Shown here piece after piece: positions 10,692 through 21,018 of a stretch of DNA of 64,000 nucleotides (its first letter is position 1; the number at the start of each line of letters is the position of its first letter). The stretch lies in the NCBI GenBank assembly GCA_031761405.1, contig JASEVX010000116.1, positions 62,001 to 126,000 on the forward strand, in the 5' to 3' direction. Under the pieces are notes generated by a model. It saw only the letters and a program-made list of their open reading frames with translations, had not been told where the DNA came from and ran no database searches. A program made the translations under genes and the position numbers. This DNA comes from Serripes groenlandicus. Lineage: Eukaryota > Mollusca > Bivalvia > Cardiida > Cardiidae.

Positions 10692-10960
10692 CTGGTTATC
10701 ACCTGAGTAGTGATGTCTTAGAGCATCCGCCTTGGTGCAGGAGGTCGCAGGTTTGATCTCCCATTGGGTCATATCAAAGACTTTATAAAAACTAGTAATG
10801 GCTGGTGTTAGGAAAAATTTACCAATACTTCTAGTTACTTACCAACGAAATGCTGTGATATAACTGAAAAAATGTTATCATTACAGTCCTTCCTGGTGAC
10901 AGGATAAATTGACTAGTAGAATTTTTAACTTACCCAGGAAAAGATGTGATACAGAAAACT
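10692..10960 (+). mobile_element. tRNA-derived SINE (family I)
   Basis: Box A-like TGTCTTAGAGCATCCGCC and box B-like GCAGGTTTGATCTCCC are spaced as in a tRNA, followed by CATATCAAAGACTTTATAAAA. The same arrangement recurs at about 26350 and 46950. Diverged; ends are approximate. Confidence 0.6.
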
Positions 10961-12540
10961 TGACAATGTTCAACAAATACTTCCTCTACACCATGATTTA
11001 TATAGTAAAAATGTTTCTTTAGTGTCTGCAATTGCAAGCTGTAAATTCGACAGTTTCGGGTCGAACTTGCTATTTCCGAGTCACGTGACAAATGTTTCCA
11101 TCAAGAGCTGTCACAGGAATTGGACAAATGCCTTTAGCTTGGCCCGATACCGAAGTTATAATCTATATTGATCAAAATAAGAATACAATTTCAGTTAAAA
11201 AAATTGGCGCCCCACAGATACGCCTCTCATGCCTCTCTTGCCAGTTCTGTGGCAAACTTTACTCTACACACTTTCATGCACGAAAACTGTTTCATTTCAA
11301 CCAACTAGTATTAAATTTTGATAAAAACGGTAAATTTATGGGAGTGAAATTGATTCAATAACACTTTTTTAACATTGATTTATCACCATAAGCATGAAAT
11401 TATCCTTAAAAAGTTACCAAAATAGTTATACTTAGAAATTGATAATTTTGAGAAATTCGGCTGACGCGAAAGTGTTGTATGTGAGCTAGGTCAAATTATC
11501 TGCTAGTTTAGCATAAACAACTTTGACAAGTCAATCAATTTTATAAATCTTGTTCAGTGGTAAATAACCTACACATTGATGTGCTAAATGTACATGTATT
11601 ACTAAAATTATGGCTACAATCAATAATATTGGCTGTGACAGGTTACCAACAATATTGAGATTTTGCTTTTCCAGGAATCGATCTTTGAAAAAGATAAACG
11701 GCGATCAACATGAGAAAACACTAAGAAATGGAACATGCGCATATTATTTGACTTGAATATCAGAAAGGTTTTGTTAATAATCAAAACAATCAGTAATTTT
11801 TCAATAATTATAAAATTTGCGCAATAATGTTGTATATCTAAGAATTCAACAGCTCCTTGAATTGGTAATGCATTATAATCGTGAACCAGTTGGAACATTG
11901 TTTGATTAGAACATTGTTCTTTAAAAGATATAGAATTGGTAATCGAGTGATTTTTGTTTATCTCTTTCTTTTTAGAACCACGTGTCAGACAAAATTATGT
12001 TAACTCGCAGAAATTATTAAATACTAAACGCAAAGGATGGAATCAACTTGTTTATATCTTTATCCCAGTATCAACTACTAAATCATAACAATAATCTATG
12101 TGTTTACCAAAGGCTAATCGGCAGTCTCCATCCAGCCTCAGTTTCTATAAATAGATTATCAAGGCCGAGAATACCCCGTCACATGACTGGAGATTACGCG
12201 AAGCTCCCAAGAGGTGTATAAATTTCAATTGACGATAAATAACTTATCATGTTTCAAAAATAATTAATATTTTGCTCTTCAATATTGTATTTCATACGTT
12301 TTCACTGATTTTTTTCACTGAAATTTATTTTTTAAGGAAAATAATTAAATGTTAGTATGCAGAACATTTCATTTTAAAACTTCACCTTATTAGTGCCTCT
12401 CGTAGGATCGGCAACTTAACTATGAACCAATCAAAACGTTTCATTTTCTTTATTTTTTCGACATTATTCATTAAATACAACATTTGATTGGTCTACAATC
12501 TAGATCATTTATTTAACAACTAGGTCAAAACCCAGATTAA
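10961..12540. other. Low-repeat region upstream of the zinc-finger gene
   Basis: Largely without the repeats seen elsewhere. An 89-codon ORF (11092-11361, +) encodes a cysteine/histidine-containing stretch CLSCQFCGKLYSTHFH that I cannot assign. TATAAATAG lies at 12146-12154 in a less AT-rich setting, a possible promoter. No exon could be established. Confidence 0.35.
12146..12154 (+). promoter_or_regulatory. Possible TATA box
   Basis: TATAAATAG about 1.08 kb upstream of the large exon at 13224. Position and strand suit a promoter for that gene, but in AT-rich DNA such a match is weak and no first exon was found. Confidence 0.2.
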
Positions 12541-12776
12541 TCGGCTATCGCTGAAAAAAATCTTCTTGTACTAAATCACGGGCCCAATTTGAAAAATAAT
12601 TTGGCACAAACGTTCCATGTGTGACCCTCTGCCAAGCTTGTTTCAATTTATTCTGATCCAATAAATAACATGCTCACTAAGTGTTTTCCTTGTATGTATA
12701 GAGGAAAAAAATTAAAAACTATCGAAATTCCTTTATATCAGGTGATCGATATAGGGCCTAAATGGCCTTCTTGTTC
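12541..12776 (+). mobile_element. Degenerate tandem-core element remnant
   Basis: Retains a monomer-like stretch (AATAATTTGGCACAAACGTTCC, TGTGACCCTCTGCCAAGCTTG) and the 3' module AGGTGATCGATATAGGGCC...GGCCTTCTTGTTC with a decayed hairpin. Confidence 0.6.
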
Positions 12777-12789
12777 AATTCTCTATTAC

Positions 12790-12956
12790 TCTGTAGCCTC
12801 TGGTAAAAAAATTCTGAAACTTTGTCAGATGTATTGTTAGGTCACGGGACATTATTCAATGGCAAAATTACAAAGGTCAATGTCATCGTTGGCCAGTACT
12901 TAGCCATGGTTAGGTAACTTAACCTTGGTTAACATTGACTGTAGCGGTCCCACTGG
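12790..12956 (+). repeat. Fragment of the 39.7-40.4 kb tandem repeat family
   Basis: TTCTGAAACTTTGTCAGATG, TATTGTTAGGTCACGGGACA and TTAGGTAACTTAACCTTGG match the units at 39645-40370. Confidence 0.7.
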
Positions 12957-12957
12957 G

Positions 12958-13134
12958 TCTGCTGCAGAAAACGTATGCAAACATTGTGAGAAAAGGAGAA
13001 ACTGCTCATTTTGCTACAATTAATTGACTGGTTTTTTTTAATATTATTTTCATTTATAGACATTTTCCATGTTTTTGCCAAGATGTTTTCAAAGTCGTCT
13101 ACTGCAGATTTGTTGTATGTAGGAAAGAGTTAAG
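12958..13134. mobile_element. TTAA MITE, copy 2 (5' truncated)
   Basis: Begins within CTGCTGCAGAAAACG and ends GTCGTCTACTGCAGATTTG, TTGTATGTAGGAAAGAGTTAAG. It lies 90 bp before the large exon. Confidence 0.75.
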
Positions 13135-13223
13135 ATTACAGATGCAGGTAGGACCTGCATTATAAATACTGATCTATTATATCTTCAGAAATTACCAAAT
13201 TGTCTGCGCTGTAAGGTTGCTAA

Positions 13224-14799
13224 TTGGAGGAGAGCCAGGAAAGAAAAAAAAAAAAAGACATAACAGCTAAGAAGACAACAAGATCAGGAAATAACCTGTT
13301 TGGCTGTCTCAAGAAAAAGGTCCCTCCTGATTTCGAACAAGACATTGAGGAAATGGTCATTCCAGATACAGTATCCATTCAAGAAGAAGGGACTAGAACA
13401 TCTGTGCAGGAAATAGGGGTCACCATTGTGATTGTTTCAGAAATGGCTGGTAAAGGAGAAACTGTTGGGAAACAGCTGGGTGCTTGTAAGAGAGGTGACA
13501 ATCATTTGTTCCCAAAACATGAGGAGGTTATTAAGGCATCAGTTCATAATAAGGGGCCATGTCCTGTTTTTGTTCACAAAGATGGGATCAATGAGAAAAG
13601 TAAAATCAGTGACAAAATGATCCAACTTGGTACAAATAGCAAAATAACAGTGCAGGAAGGAGTTGTAGGGTTTGGGTTTGAAAAGGGGGCCAATAAAGAT
13701 TGTAGCGCCAATGATTTGATTATGCAAGAAAGTGGTACAAGGAAGAAAGTTTTGCAAGAGAAAGGGATTTCTAGAGAAAAAAGATATGAAAAGGATGCAA
13801 CTAAAGCTATTGCAAAAGAATTAAGTAAGAAAATTGAGTTTCAGGCCTTTACAGAAAAAGGTTTGGCAGAAATGGGCTGTAAATTGTTAATAAAGGAGAA
13901 TATGGTGCAGCAACAGATGGAGGGTATTGATAGACCGAAAGATTCAACTGTTGAAACTTTTGCTGAGAGACCGGTTGGGGAAATTATAGTGACCTCAGAA
14001 GAACAGTTACTGGAACAAAAGGTCATAGATGAAGAACAAGAGAGGCTGGTTAAGGAAGAGCAAAAGAATATGGACGAGGACATGGAGAATAATTTAGAGG
14101 ACTATAATGACTCACAAACATCAAACTTGGATGATATTGCCGCAGATTACACAGAAACTCTTTACAAAGACACTGCTCCTGTGATAGGTCATTATAAAAC
14201 ATATGAGAAACCCATAAACTCTTTAAAATTAACTAGAGATTTTAAGGATTTCTTTAAAGACTTAAAGGACAAAAATAAATCCAATAATAACATTGAATCA
14301 CAGTACATAGATTTTTTAAAAGATTTGAATTACCCTGAGACTTATGGTCAAACATCCTCAAAAGTACAAGTGTACATATGCATTGAAGGGAACCAAGAAT
14401 ACCCAAATGAGAAAGAAAGAGATAATCATGAGGATGAAGACGAGATGATTATAAATCTAAATGAGGGAAGAGAAATCAGGTCTCAACAAAGGTTATATAA
14501 TAACTTTGGCTTACCAAGAGTTAGAACAATCAGTCTCCGGCGTTTGAATGGGCAAATGAATCCAGGCCAACAGCTATTGAGTGATTCTCAACAAAGGCGG
14601 ATGAATCTGTTGTTTGATGGGGGAATCATTGACCTTCAACGGGCCAGGCAAGCAAGACAACTCCATAATGGACCAATGGTGGATATACAACACATGAATC
14701 CCTTGTTTGATGGGGGACTGATTGACCTACAAAGAGCCAGGCTAGAAAGACAACTCAGAAATGAACCAATGGTGGATATACGACAAACAAGAGTTTCAG
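13224..14799 (+). CDS. Large exon of a putative B-box-like zinc-finger protein
   Basis: An open frame of about 525 codons, by far the longest here, bounded upstream by TAA at 13221. It has no early ATG; the first in-frame ATG is at 13353 (GAAATGG), so either translation starts there or the exon begins at an unseen splice acceptor. The N-terminal part is lysine-rich with degenerate QExG/EKG motifs (QEEGTR, VQEGVVG, MQESGTRKK, LQEKGIS, FTEKGLAEMG). Residues ~255-300 form an E/Q/K-rich, probably coiled segment. Near the C-end two 31-residue repeats start at 14601 and 14694 (MNxLFDGGxIDLQRARxxRQL, then xxPMVDI). The exon should end at 14799 (TTTCAG|GTACTT); the frame otherwise stops at 14816. That donor leaves one base, which completes a GAC codon with the acceptor at 20361, joining to the exon at 20362. 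No homologue recognised; function unknown. Confidence 0.65.
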
Positions 14800-15161
14800 G
14801 TACTTCCTCCTTTTAATCTCCATTAAAACCAGATCTTATCTTTACTGCAGTAGCAAACGCTCATATATATCTGATGACTGCCTATTAAAGGTCATCTCAG
14901 AGTGATCTTAGTCATCCAATCAAATTGTCATCTATATAATTGTTAGGCATCAACAGAGGAGATAACACATAAATAAACGAAGACGTGAAATGATAGTGGT
15001 TAGAGCATTGGTTGTTTCTTGGAATGTCATTGGACAGAAAAGTGAGAATCTGCTCATGAATATATAAATGTATACTGTCAATTCAGAACAACCTTTTATT
15101 CGCTGTCATCAGATCCTATATACCCACAGCAAATCAATTTGGCCAGGGCTTGTTTTCCTAT

Positions 15162-15448
15162 ATTTTTAATAGCTTTTCGGAAATGACATGGGAGGACGAG
15201 TTATCATTGGAAAAAAACAAATTTAAATGTCTTGAACATATTACAATTGCATTTGTTTAAAAACACTTAGATTCCCTACAGGCATTTTGCTTGCGATCTG
15301 CATATTGTTATGCATCATTGACACAAGGGCGCTCATCATAATACAATTTTAAAACATGAGTAGTTTGTTATTTTCATTATAAAAAAGGAAGAAAATAATT
15401 ACAATAAATTAACATGTTGTAGGGTTCAGTTTATGTTCGAAATTAAGT
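15162..15448 (+). repeat. Interspersed repeat copy A, first part
   Basis: Nearly identical to parts of 53481-53582 and 54199-54375 (shared ATGTCTTGAACATATTACAA, GCATCATTGACA, AGGGCGCTCATCATAAT). Its continuation is at 17194-17888 and 18510-18539. Copy A lacks the ~615 bp found in copy B at 53583-54198. Confidence 0.85.
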
Positions 15449-17193
15449 TTGAAACTAGAGATTGCTTTTTTGAAAAAGCACTTGTCTCCCCATTTGTGTG
15501 GTCGTAGGGGAGGAAAAGAAATAATGGAGATGAATTTTGTAGTTTTGGACTGGAGATGAAGCAACAGTGACTTTGAAGTTTGGCCTATTAACCTGTAGAC
15601 AATAGTGGACATGCATAAGATGCACAAGATTTGTGGTTATTATTTTAAGAATGAACGTAATGTGGATATAAGAAGTACCATTTTGTTTTTATTTCAATAT
15701 AGAGCAAGCAATGATCATTGATTGTTTTGTGGAATGCTGACAACTGCATACGTCATGTCATGGTAGCTGTAATGTATTGGAATTACACCAGATTCTTTGC
15801 AGTTGATATTTTTAATGTATATATGATCTAGAAGGGTCCTCTGCGCAGTTGTAGGTTGTTGGATGATCTGTGAGTAATTGCGCAATTGACCACTATGACC
15901 TTGACCTTTGATCTAGTGACCTCAAAATCAGTAGGGGTCATTTGCTGGTGGTATGAAGTTCCTGGGCCCAAGCATTCTTCAGTTATTGAGCAGAAACCAT
16001 TTTTTCAGCTGAAGGTTATCATGACCCTAACCTTTGACCTAGTGGCATCAAAATCGATAGGGGTCATTTGCTGGTGGTGACCAACCTGCACACCAAGTAT
16101 TAAGTTCCTGGGCCCAAGAATTCTTCAGTTATTGAGCGGAAACCATTTTTCAGCCCAAGGTCACCGTGACCTTGACCTTTGACCTACTGGCATCAAAATC
16201 AATAGGGGTCATCTACAGGTTAAGACTAACCTGCACACCAAGTATGACGTTCCTGGGCATAAGCTATCTTGAATTGTTGAGTAAAAAACATTTTTAAACT
16301 GAAGTTTACTGTGACCTTGACCTTTGACCTTGTGACCTTAAAATCAAACAAAATCAATAAGGTTCATCTACTGGTTAGGACCAACCTGCATACCAGGTAT
16401 GTAGTTCCTCGACATAAGCATTCTTTAGTTATTGAGTGGAAACCATTTTTCAGCTGAATGTTACCATGACCTTGACCTTTGACCTAGTGACCTCATAATC
16501 AATAGGGGTCATCTGCTGGTAGTGACCAACCTTCACACCAAGAATTTCAGCTCAGGTCACTGTGACCTTGACTTTAGATGTACTGACCTCAAAATCAATA
16601 GGGGTCTTCTACTGAGCATGGCAAACCTTCATACCAAGTAAGGAGATCTTCTGCCTAAGTGTTCTTCAATTATTGAGCGGAAACCATGTTTTATCTCACA
16701 AGGTCACCATGACCTTTGACCTTCTGACATAAAAATCAATAAGGGTCATCTACTAGTCATGACCAACCTGCATACCAAGTATGAAGTTACTACGCCCAAG
16801 CGTTCTTCAGTTATTGAGCGGAAACAAGTGTGATGGACGTGACCTTGACCACTAAGATCTTGACCTTTGACCTAGTGATCTCAAAATCAATAGTAGTCAC
16901 TTGCTGGTAGTGACCAACCTGCACACCAAGTATGAAGTTCCTAGGCCCAAGCAAAAACAATTTTTCAGCTCATTGTCACTGTGACCTTTCAGCTCAAGGT
17001 CACTGTGACCTTGACTTCAGACATGCTTACCTTAAAATCAATAGGGGTCAGATACTGGTCATGACCAACCTGCATACCAAGTAAGAAGTTCCTACGCCCA
17101 AGCGTTCTTCAGTTATTGAGCGGAAACAAGTGTGACAGACGGAAGGACGGAACGGGCAAAAACAATATGTCACCCCCATGTATGGGGGAGACA
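15449..17193 (+). repeat. Tandem-repeat insertion with DR1-like motifs
   Basis: Interrupts repeat copy A; copy B at 54375 is uninterrupted. From 15835 it holds about seven ~150-bp units with GACCTTGACCTTTGACCTAG, CAAAATCAATAGGGGTCAT, GACCAACCTGCACACCAAGT and CTTCAGTTATTGAGCGGAAA. It closes with GTGACAGACGGAAGGACGG and CCCCCATGTATGGGGG. 15449-15835 has no recognised content beyond CTTGTCTCCCC, which faces GGGGGAGACA at the right end. Confidence 0.8.
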
Positions 17194-17888
17194 TAATTAT
17201 ACAACAATTTCAATGAAATTTAACTGTTTAACTGATATTATATTTCGATGGTTGTCAAATTTATAAATATTGGACTACATTTTAACATTTGTCAAAGTAT
17301 GATATAATTAGGATGCAAGCTAATATCATTTTGAGAAAAAGAGGAAACTCTTGTCTTCCGCGATTTAACCCTTTTCTCATTGTTTTAAAAGTAGATTGCT
17401 GCAAAGGTGTCCAATGTTGACTTTAATAGGGGAAACGTAAAATGAATGAATATTGCATGCAAATACTAAATTGTCTCCTTTGTGGTTTTATTGATAAATA
17501 ATAAAATTCAAATATTCTGACAAACATCTTGAAAAGTGTAACGGTATGTGGAATTCACAAATCTACAATTATTCCTTAATGAAAGCACTGTATACATACT
17601 AAGACTAATGATTGGCAAGATTACTCATTTCCATTACTGTTTATGATCAATAATTAGTTGGCTGTGTGTATGGTCAACCTACCTTAGAATGGAGATTGAT
17701 CATAAGGCTTCAATCATATTTCAATGAAGGGCATTCACTTTGTTGACAAAAAAATGCAAGTTATGATACATTTTCACTTAACCCCACCCCTGATGTTCCA
17801 ATATGCCCCTCAGTTGATTACTGTTTTTTCAACTACTATACTGTAAGTCTTATGCATGACTGCAGTATGGATTTCCGGCGACATTGAT
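17194..17888 (+). repeat. Interspersed repeat copy A, second part
   Basis: Aligns with 54376-55065 (ATACAACAATTTCAATG, GGCTGTGTGTATGGTCAACC, ATTTCCGGCGACATTGAT). It is interrupted at 17888 by the 621-bp element. Confidence 0.85.
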
Positions 17889-18509
17889 CAGTGTGGGGAA
17901 ACAACTCTTTCGCTCCCAAATTAGAGACCAGAACAAAATAATTCAAACAATGTTATAATATATTTCAGACGATAAAATACGTTAACATGTACATATCATT
18001 GTATCAAGTTAAGAATTACATCTTAAAACGTTAGAAGTGTGTACGTTGACATTACATAACAAAACATTTCACGAGTGTGCACATTGACATTTTTACAGTG
18101 CCACTTGTTTTGATGTTTTCTTTTAAAATCCGGCAATTAAAAGTATCTAAGAAGAGCAGAATCTTCTTTTACATCGAGAAGGCCACTTCAAAACACTTGC
18201 AACGACGAAAAGTTAAGGTATTTTGGGATGTTTTCATAACAAATTGGTCAAGAGTGTGTACGTTGGCATGCCAATTTTGGAAAATATTGTTTGAATGTTC
18301 TCAAAAAGTAAAACGTTCTGAAAGACAATACGCACATTTTTCGGAAAGCTTATGAATTGGTGCAGTCGGTAGGCTAGGTCTCTAATTTGGGAGCGAGTTA
18401 ATAACGTAGAAATATGCAAATAACTTGCCAGATTTGTGCTCTTTTGTCCTACTTCCTGTGTGTATATTACCATTTGTGTGTCATGTGAAAAAGTTGTTTC
18501 CCCACACTG
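17889..18509. mobile_element. 621-bp TIR element with 5-bp target duplication TTGAT
   Basis: Left end CAGTGTGGGGAAACAACT and right end AGTTGTTTCCCCACACTG are perfect inverted repeats of 18 bp. A second inverted pair, CGCTCCCAAATTAGAGACC at 17911 and GGTCTCTAATTTGGGAGCG at 18377, continues the arms, with ~90 bp extra in the right arm. TTGAT flanks both ends (17884-17888, 18510-18514). The empty site GACATTGATGCGTTGCATC exists in copy B near 55056-55074. No transposase seen. A 5-bp duplication with CAGTG/CACTG ends does not fit hAT, Tc1 or Harbinger; superfamily unassigned. Confidence 0.88.
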
Positions 18510-18539
18510 TTGATGCGTTGCATCAACTTTCTCTTGTAT
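18510..18539 (+). repeat. Interspersed repeat copy A, 3' end
   Basis: Hairpin TTGATGC-GTT-GCATCAA followed by CTTTCTCTTGTA. Homology with copy B stops here, so this is a true 3' terminus. Confidence 0.75.
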
Positions 18540-18937
18540 GTATTTATAATGAAAACTTTAAAAATCTACTTGAACAAACATTATAGGCCTGATTTTAAAA
18601 TAATTTGACAGAAAGGTTCCAAGATTGTTGGAATTATTATGATCCATTGATAAACATGACCACCAGCATTACTTGTTTTCCTTGTACGAATATGTGGACT
18701 TTTCTAATAACTTTTAATTGCCTTTTATGTGGAAACCCATATTTAATATACTCAATATTGTATTTTATTTCTACGATACTTTAAACTTGTGTCTTATTAT
18801 ACAAACAAATAATAATTTTACAGTCAAGCCAGGGGGCAATGCTTGTTTTCCTTGTATGCAAGTTGTATGAGTTAGAACATTGAAAACTATTTAATTTCTA
18901 TTAAATCAGATTTAGGACCATCATTGTCCTCTTGTTT
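18540..18937 (+). mobile_element. Degenerate tandem-core element remnant
   Basis: Ends AAATCAGATTTAGGACCATC then ATTGTCCTCTTGTTTT. Upstream are decayed monomer fragments (AATAATTTGACAGAAAGGTTCC, TTGTTTTCCTTGTA). Confidence 0.6.
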
Positions 18938-19021
18938 TGGTAAAGGGTATTCAAAGATGGTCCTTTTACAAATTTCATTTTGGCTTCAGTTCTCAATTTC
19001 AATGATTAACTTGTTAATTTA

Positions 19022-19214
19022 AGCCTTTCCCCCCTGCAGCAAATTTTGATTCATCTGCAGCAGACTACAGATGAAAACAGTATGACAAAAGGAGAAATTG
19101 TTCATAATTTTTTTATCTCAATTCAATGTTTAAACCATAATTCATAGAAATTTTCTTCATTTTTGCTTAAATGTTTTCAAAGTCGTCTGCTGCAGATTTG
19201 TTGTATGTGTTAAA
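19022..19214. mobile_element. TTAA MITE, copy 3 (decayed ends)
   Basis: Contains CATCTGCAGCAGACTACAG, GACAAAAGGAGAAATTG and TTTTCAAAGTCGTCTGCTGC; the terminus is GTTAAAGG rather than GGGTTAA. Confidence 0.7.
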
Positions 19215-19863
19215 GGAGCTGAGCTCCGTATGACAAGATAGTGAGGAAAAAAAATATTGTTTAAAATTGTAATTATCTGGATGTTTTTCCAAGTAAGGCA
19301 TTGAGATTTGCTGACTGATGTATTAATATTGCGAAGATTTTTTTCGTCCTTTTGCTTTGTAAAATCTACTGTGTAAACCTAAAAGTATCGCTGTACATTT
19401 ATCACGTGATCTTTACAAATGAGTGTGAAATTCTTTTTAAAAGAAACATCCAATGGCCCTGGTCTGATGCATACAATGATAAAACAAAAATGCGTTAGAC
19501 TTCCTCCATGCTCGACAAATATGATGACACCATTTTCTGTTGATAGTTTGAATTTTTTGCCAGGTGCTCGCAAGAGGAAATTCCATGCTATTTTTAAATG
19601 GGAAAAATATTGGACAGTTCCTTCAAGTAGACAAAACTGATTATTTTCTATAAAGATTGAAATAGTAGACATCTATGACCTTCTACAGCTTTCGATTACA
19701 TATATATATTGACAATTTTAGGATTCATTTCAATAAGTATTAGATATAACAATTTTGGAACCATATGGAGTTCAGCACTTTCAAATCCTGCGTTTCAATT
19801 TGTCAGTTTTCTAGATTGCAAATTGAGAACTCAAATGAATAGATCAACATGTATTTATAATCG
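19215..19863. other. Intron sequence with unassigned short ORFs
   Basis: Overlapping ORFs on both strands (19419-19640 +; 19379-19672 -) match nothing I recognise. They could be a decayed transposon fragment. Not called as genes. Confidence 0.3.
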
Positions 19864-20285
19864 AACCTTTTCCCAGACACAACAAATCTGTAGCAGAGGA
19901 CTTTAAAAACATCTAGTCAAAAGTGTTGAAACTCTCTATAAATGAAAGAACAATTGTTTTATAAAGCTGAAAACTTTCTTGCAAAATGTCTCCTTTAGCA
20001 ACAAACTCTTGAGATGTTGTTTCTTTAGTATCCACAACAAAGAGATAAATCTGTTTTAACCCTTTCCCACATACGACAATTCTGAAGCAGATGACTTTGA
20101 ACATATTTTGTCAATGAATTGAAAATCTCTATAATTGAATGGATAACCTATGACTAAAAGTGGAAAACATTGTGGCAAAAGGAGAAATGTCTTGTTTTGA
20201 GCAATTTCTTCATTTGTCACTATGTTTTCAAAAAGCTGACTGCTGCAGAGGCATTAGAAAGCGTCTATATGAGGGAAAAAGTTAA
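19864..20285. mobile_element. TTAA MITE, copy 4, plus an adjacent half copy
   Basis: A full copy at 20056-20285 (TTAACCCTTTCCCACATACG ... ATGAGGGAAAAAGTTAA). Just before it, 19864-20000 is a half copy beginning CCTTTTCCCAGACACAACAA. Confidence 0.8.
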
Positions 20286-20361
20286 TTAAGAGAGATATTC
20301 TGGAACAAAGACCTGTTCACTCTTCCTAAATATCTACACCTTTATGCCATTTATATTTCAG

Positions 20362-20495
20362 ACATATGTTTCCAGTGTGGTTTTTCCCCAGCCCGAGTAT
20401 GGTGTACAGATTGTAACAACTGGTTTTGTGTGAATTGTGATGCTCCTTTCCATGGACATCCTGAAACACGGGCTCACAGGAGAATTTGGATTTAG
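20362..20495 (+). CDS. Terminal exon: B-box-like zinc finger
   Basis: Encodes 43 complete residues after an acceptor TTATATTTCAG and ends at TAG 20493-20495. Spaced metal ligands are visible: ICFQC, WCTDC, FCVNC, then D-APF-H and, seven residues on, H before RRIWI. The spacing C-x2-C-x8-C-x2-C-x4-C-x2-C-x4-H-x7-H fits the B-box zinc-binding pattern of TRIM-type and other B-box proteins, where it usually mediates protein contacts. Its first two bases complete a codon with the last base of the exon at 13224-14799, giving ...RVSD|ICFQC with no frame change. A B-box at the extreme C-terminus is unusual compared with TRIM proteins (RING-B-box-coiled coil). An alternative is a treble-clef domain of another class. 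Confidence 0.7.
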
Positions 20496-20559
20496 GTAGG
20501 CTGATTTCTTGTGTTGGCACCCTGACAGACAGGCAGAAAGACAAAATTTGTAAAAGCTA

Positions 20560-20565
20560 AATAAA
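20560..20565 (+). terminator. Polyadenylation signal
   Basis: AATAAA 65 bp after the stop codon of the zinc-finger exon. Well placed for 3'-end formation, though unproven. Confidence 0.5.
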
Positions 20566-20821
20566 ATATATATCTATCTATCATGGTTGTTTATAAAAAC
20601 AAATTATTCTTTAGAATTTTCTTAAGTTTTTTAGAGCTTTAAAAGATTCCTATTCTTAAGTAAGTTCTGAGGGGAATTTATTCAAATGGATATTTACTTA
20701 CCGGTAAACGAAATTAACCTTGTGAAAATTTATTGGCCCAATGTTGCGATGTGAACTTCAAGAAAACTTAAATGAAATGAAATCTTCTGGTTCTTACAAA
20801 CAAAGTGTGATCAGATTAACT

Positions 20822-21018
20822 GAACTGTATTTCATACAGACACTTTCAGGCACCTCTGCAGCAAATATGTTTTGAAAACATTGTGGCAAAAGTAGAATTG
20901 TTTTCAACTTCATTCAATTATAATTATGATTATTCTTTCAATTATAGAGAGTGTCCTTATTTTTGAATATCGGTAAGACATTTGTTGCAGAATTGTTGTA
21001 TGTGGGAAAGGGTTAACA
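20822..21018. mobile_element. TTAA MITE, copy 5
   Basis: Ends TTGTTGTATGTGGGAAAGGGTTAA; the left end is decayed (CATACAGACACTTTCAGG). Retains CATTGTGGCAAAAGTAG and CTCTGCAGCA. Confidence 0.7.

Larger units (their letters stand above)
14800..20361 (+). other. Inferred intron of the zinc-finger gene
   Basis: Begins GTACTT and ends TTATATTTCAG; exon phase agrees on both sides (1+2). It is packed with repeats: an interrupted repeat copy, the DR1-bearing tandem array, a 621-bp TIR element with a perfect 5-bp duplication, and three TTAA MITEs or fragments. Further small exons inside it cannot be excluded. Confidence 0.55.

Noticed and set aside
10735..10765. tRNA gene
   Set aside because: Box A/B-like sequences here and at 26390, 30500, 46970 and 49180 lie in SINEs; no acceptor stem closes.
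11092..11361. 89-codon ORF with CLSCQFC...HFH
   Set aside because: Tempting as a zinc finger, but ligand spacing fits no class I know and no splice context supports it; left as a note.
15162..18539. Helitron with canonical CTRR end
   Set aside because: The 3' hairpin is right for a rolling-circle element, but the end reads CTTG rather than CTRR and no Rep/helicase code is visible; reported only as an interspersed repeat with a suggestive terminus.
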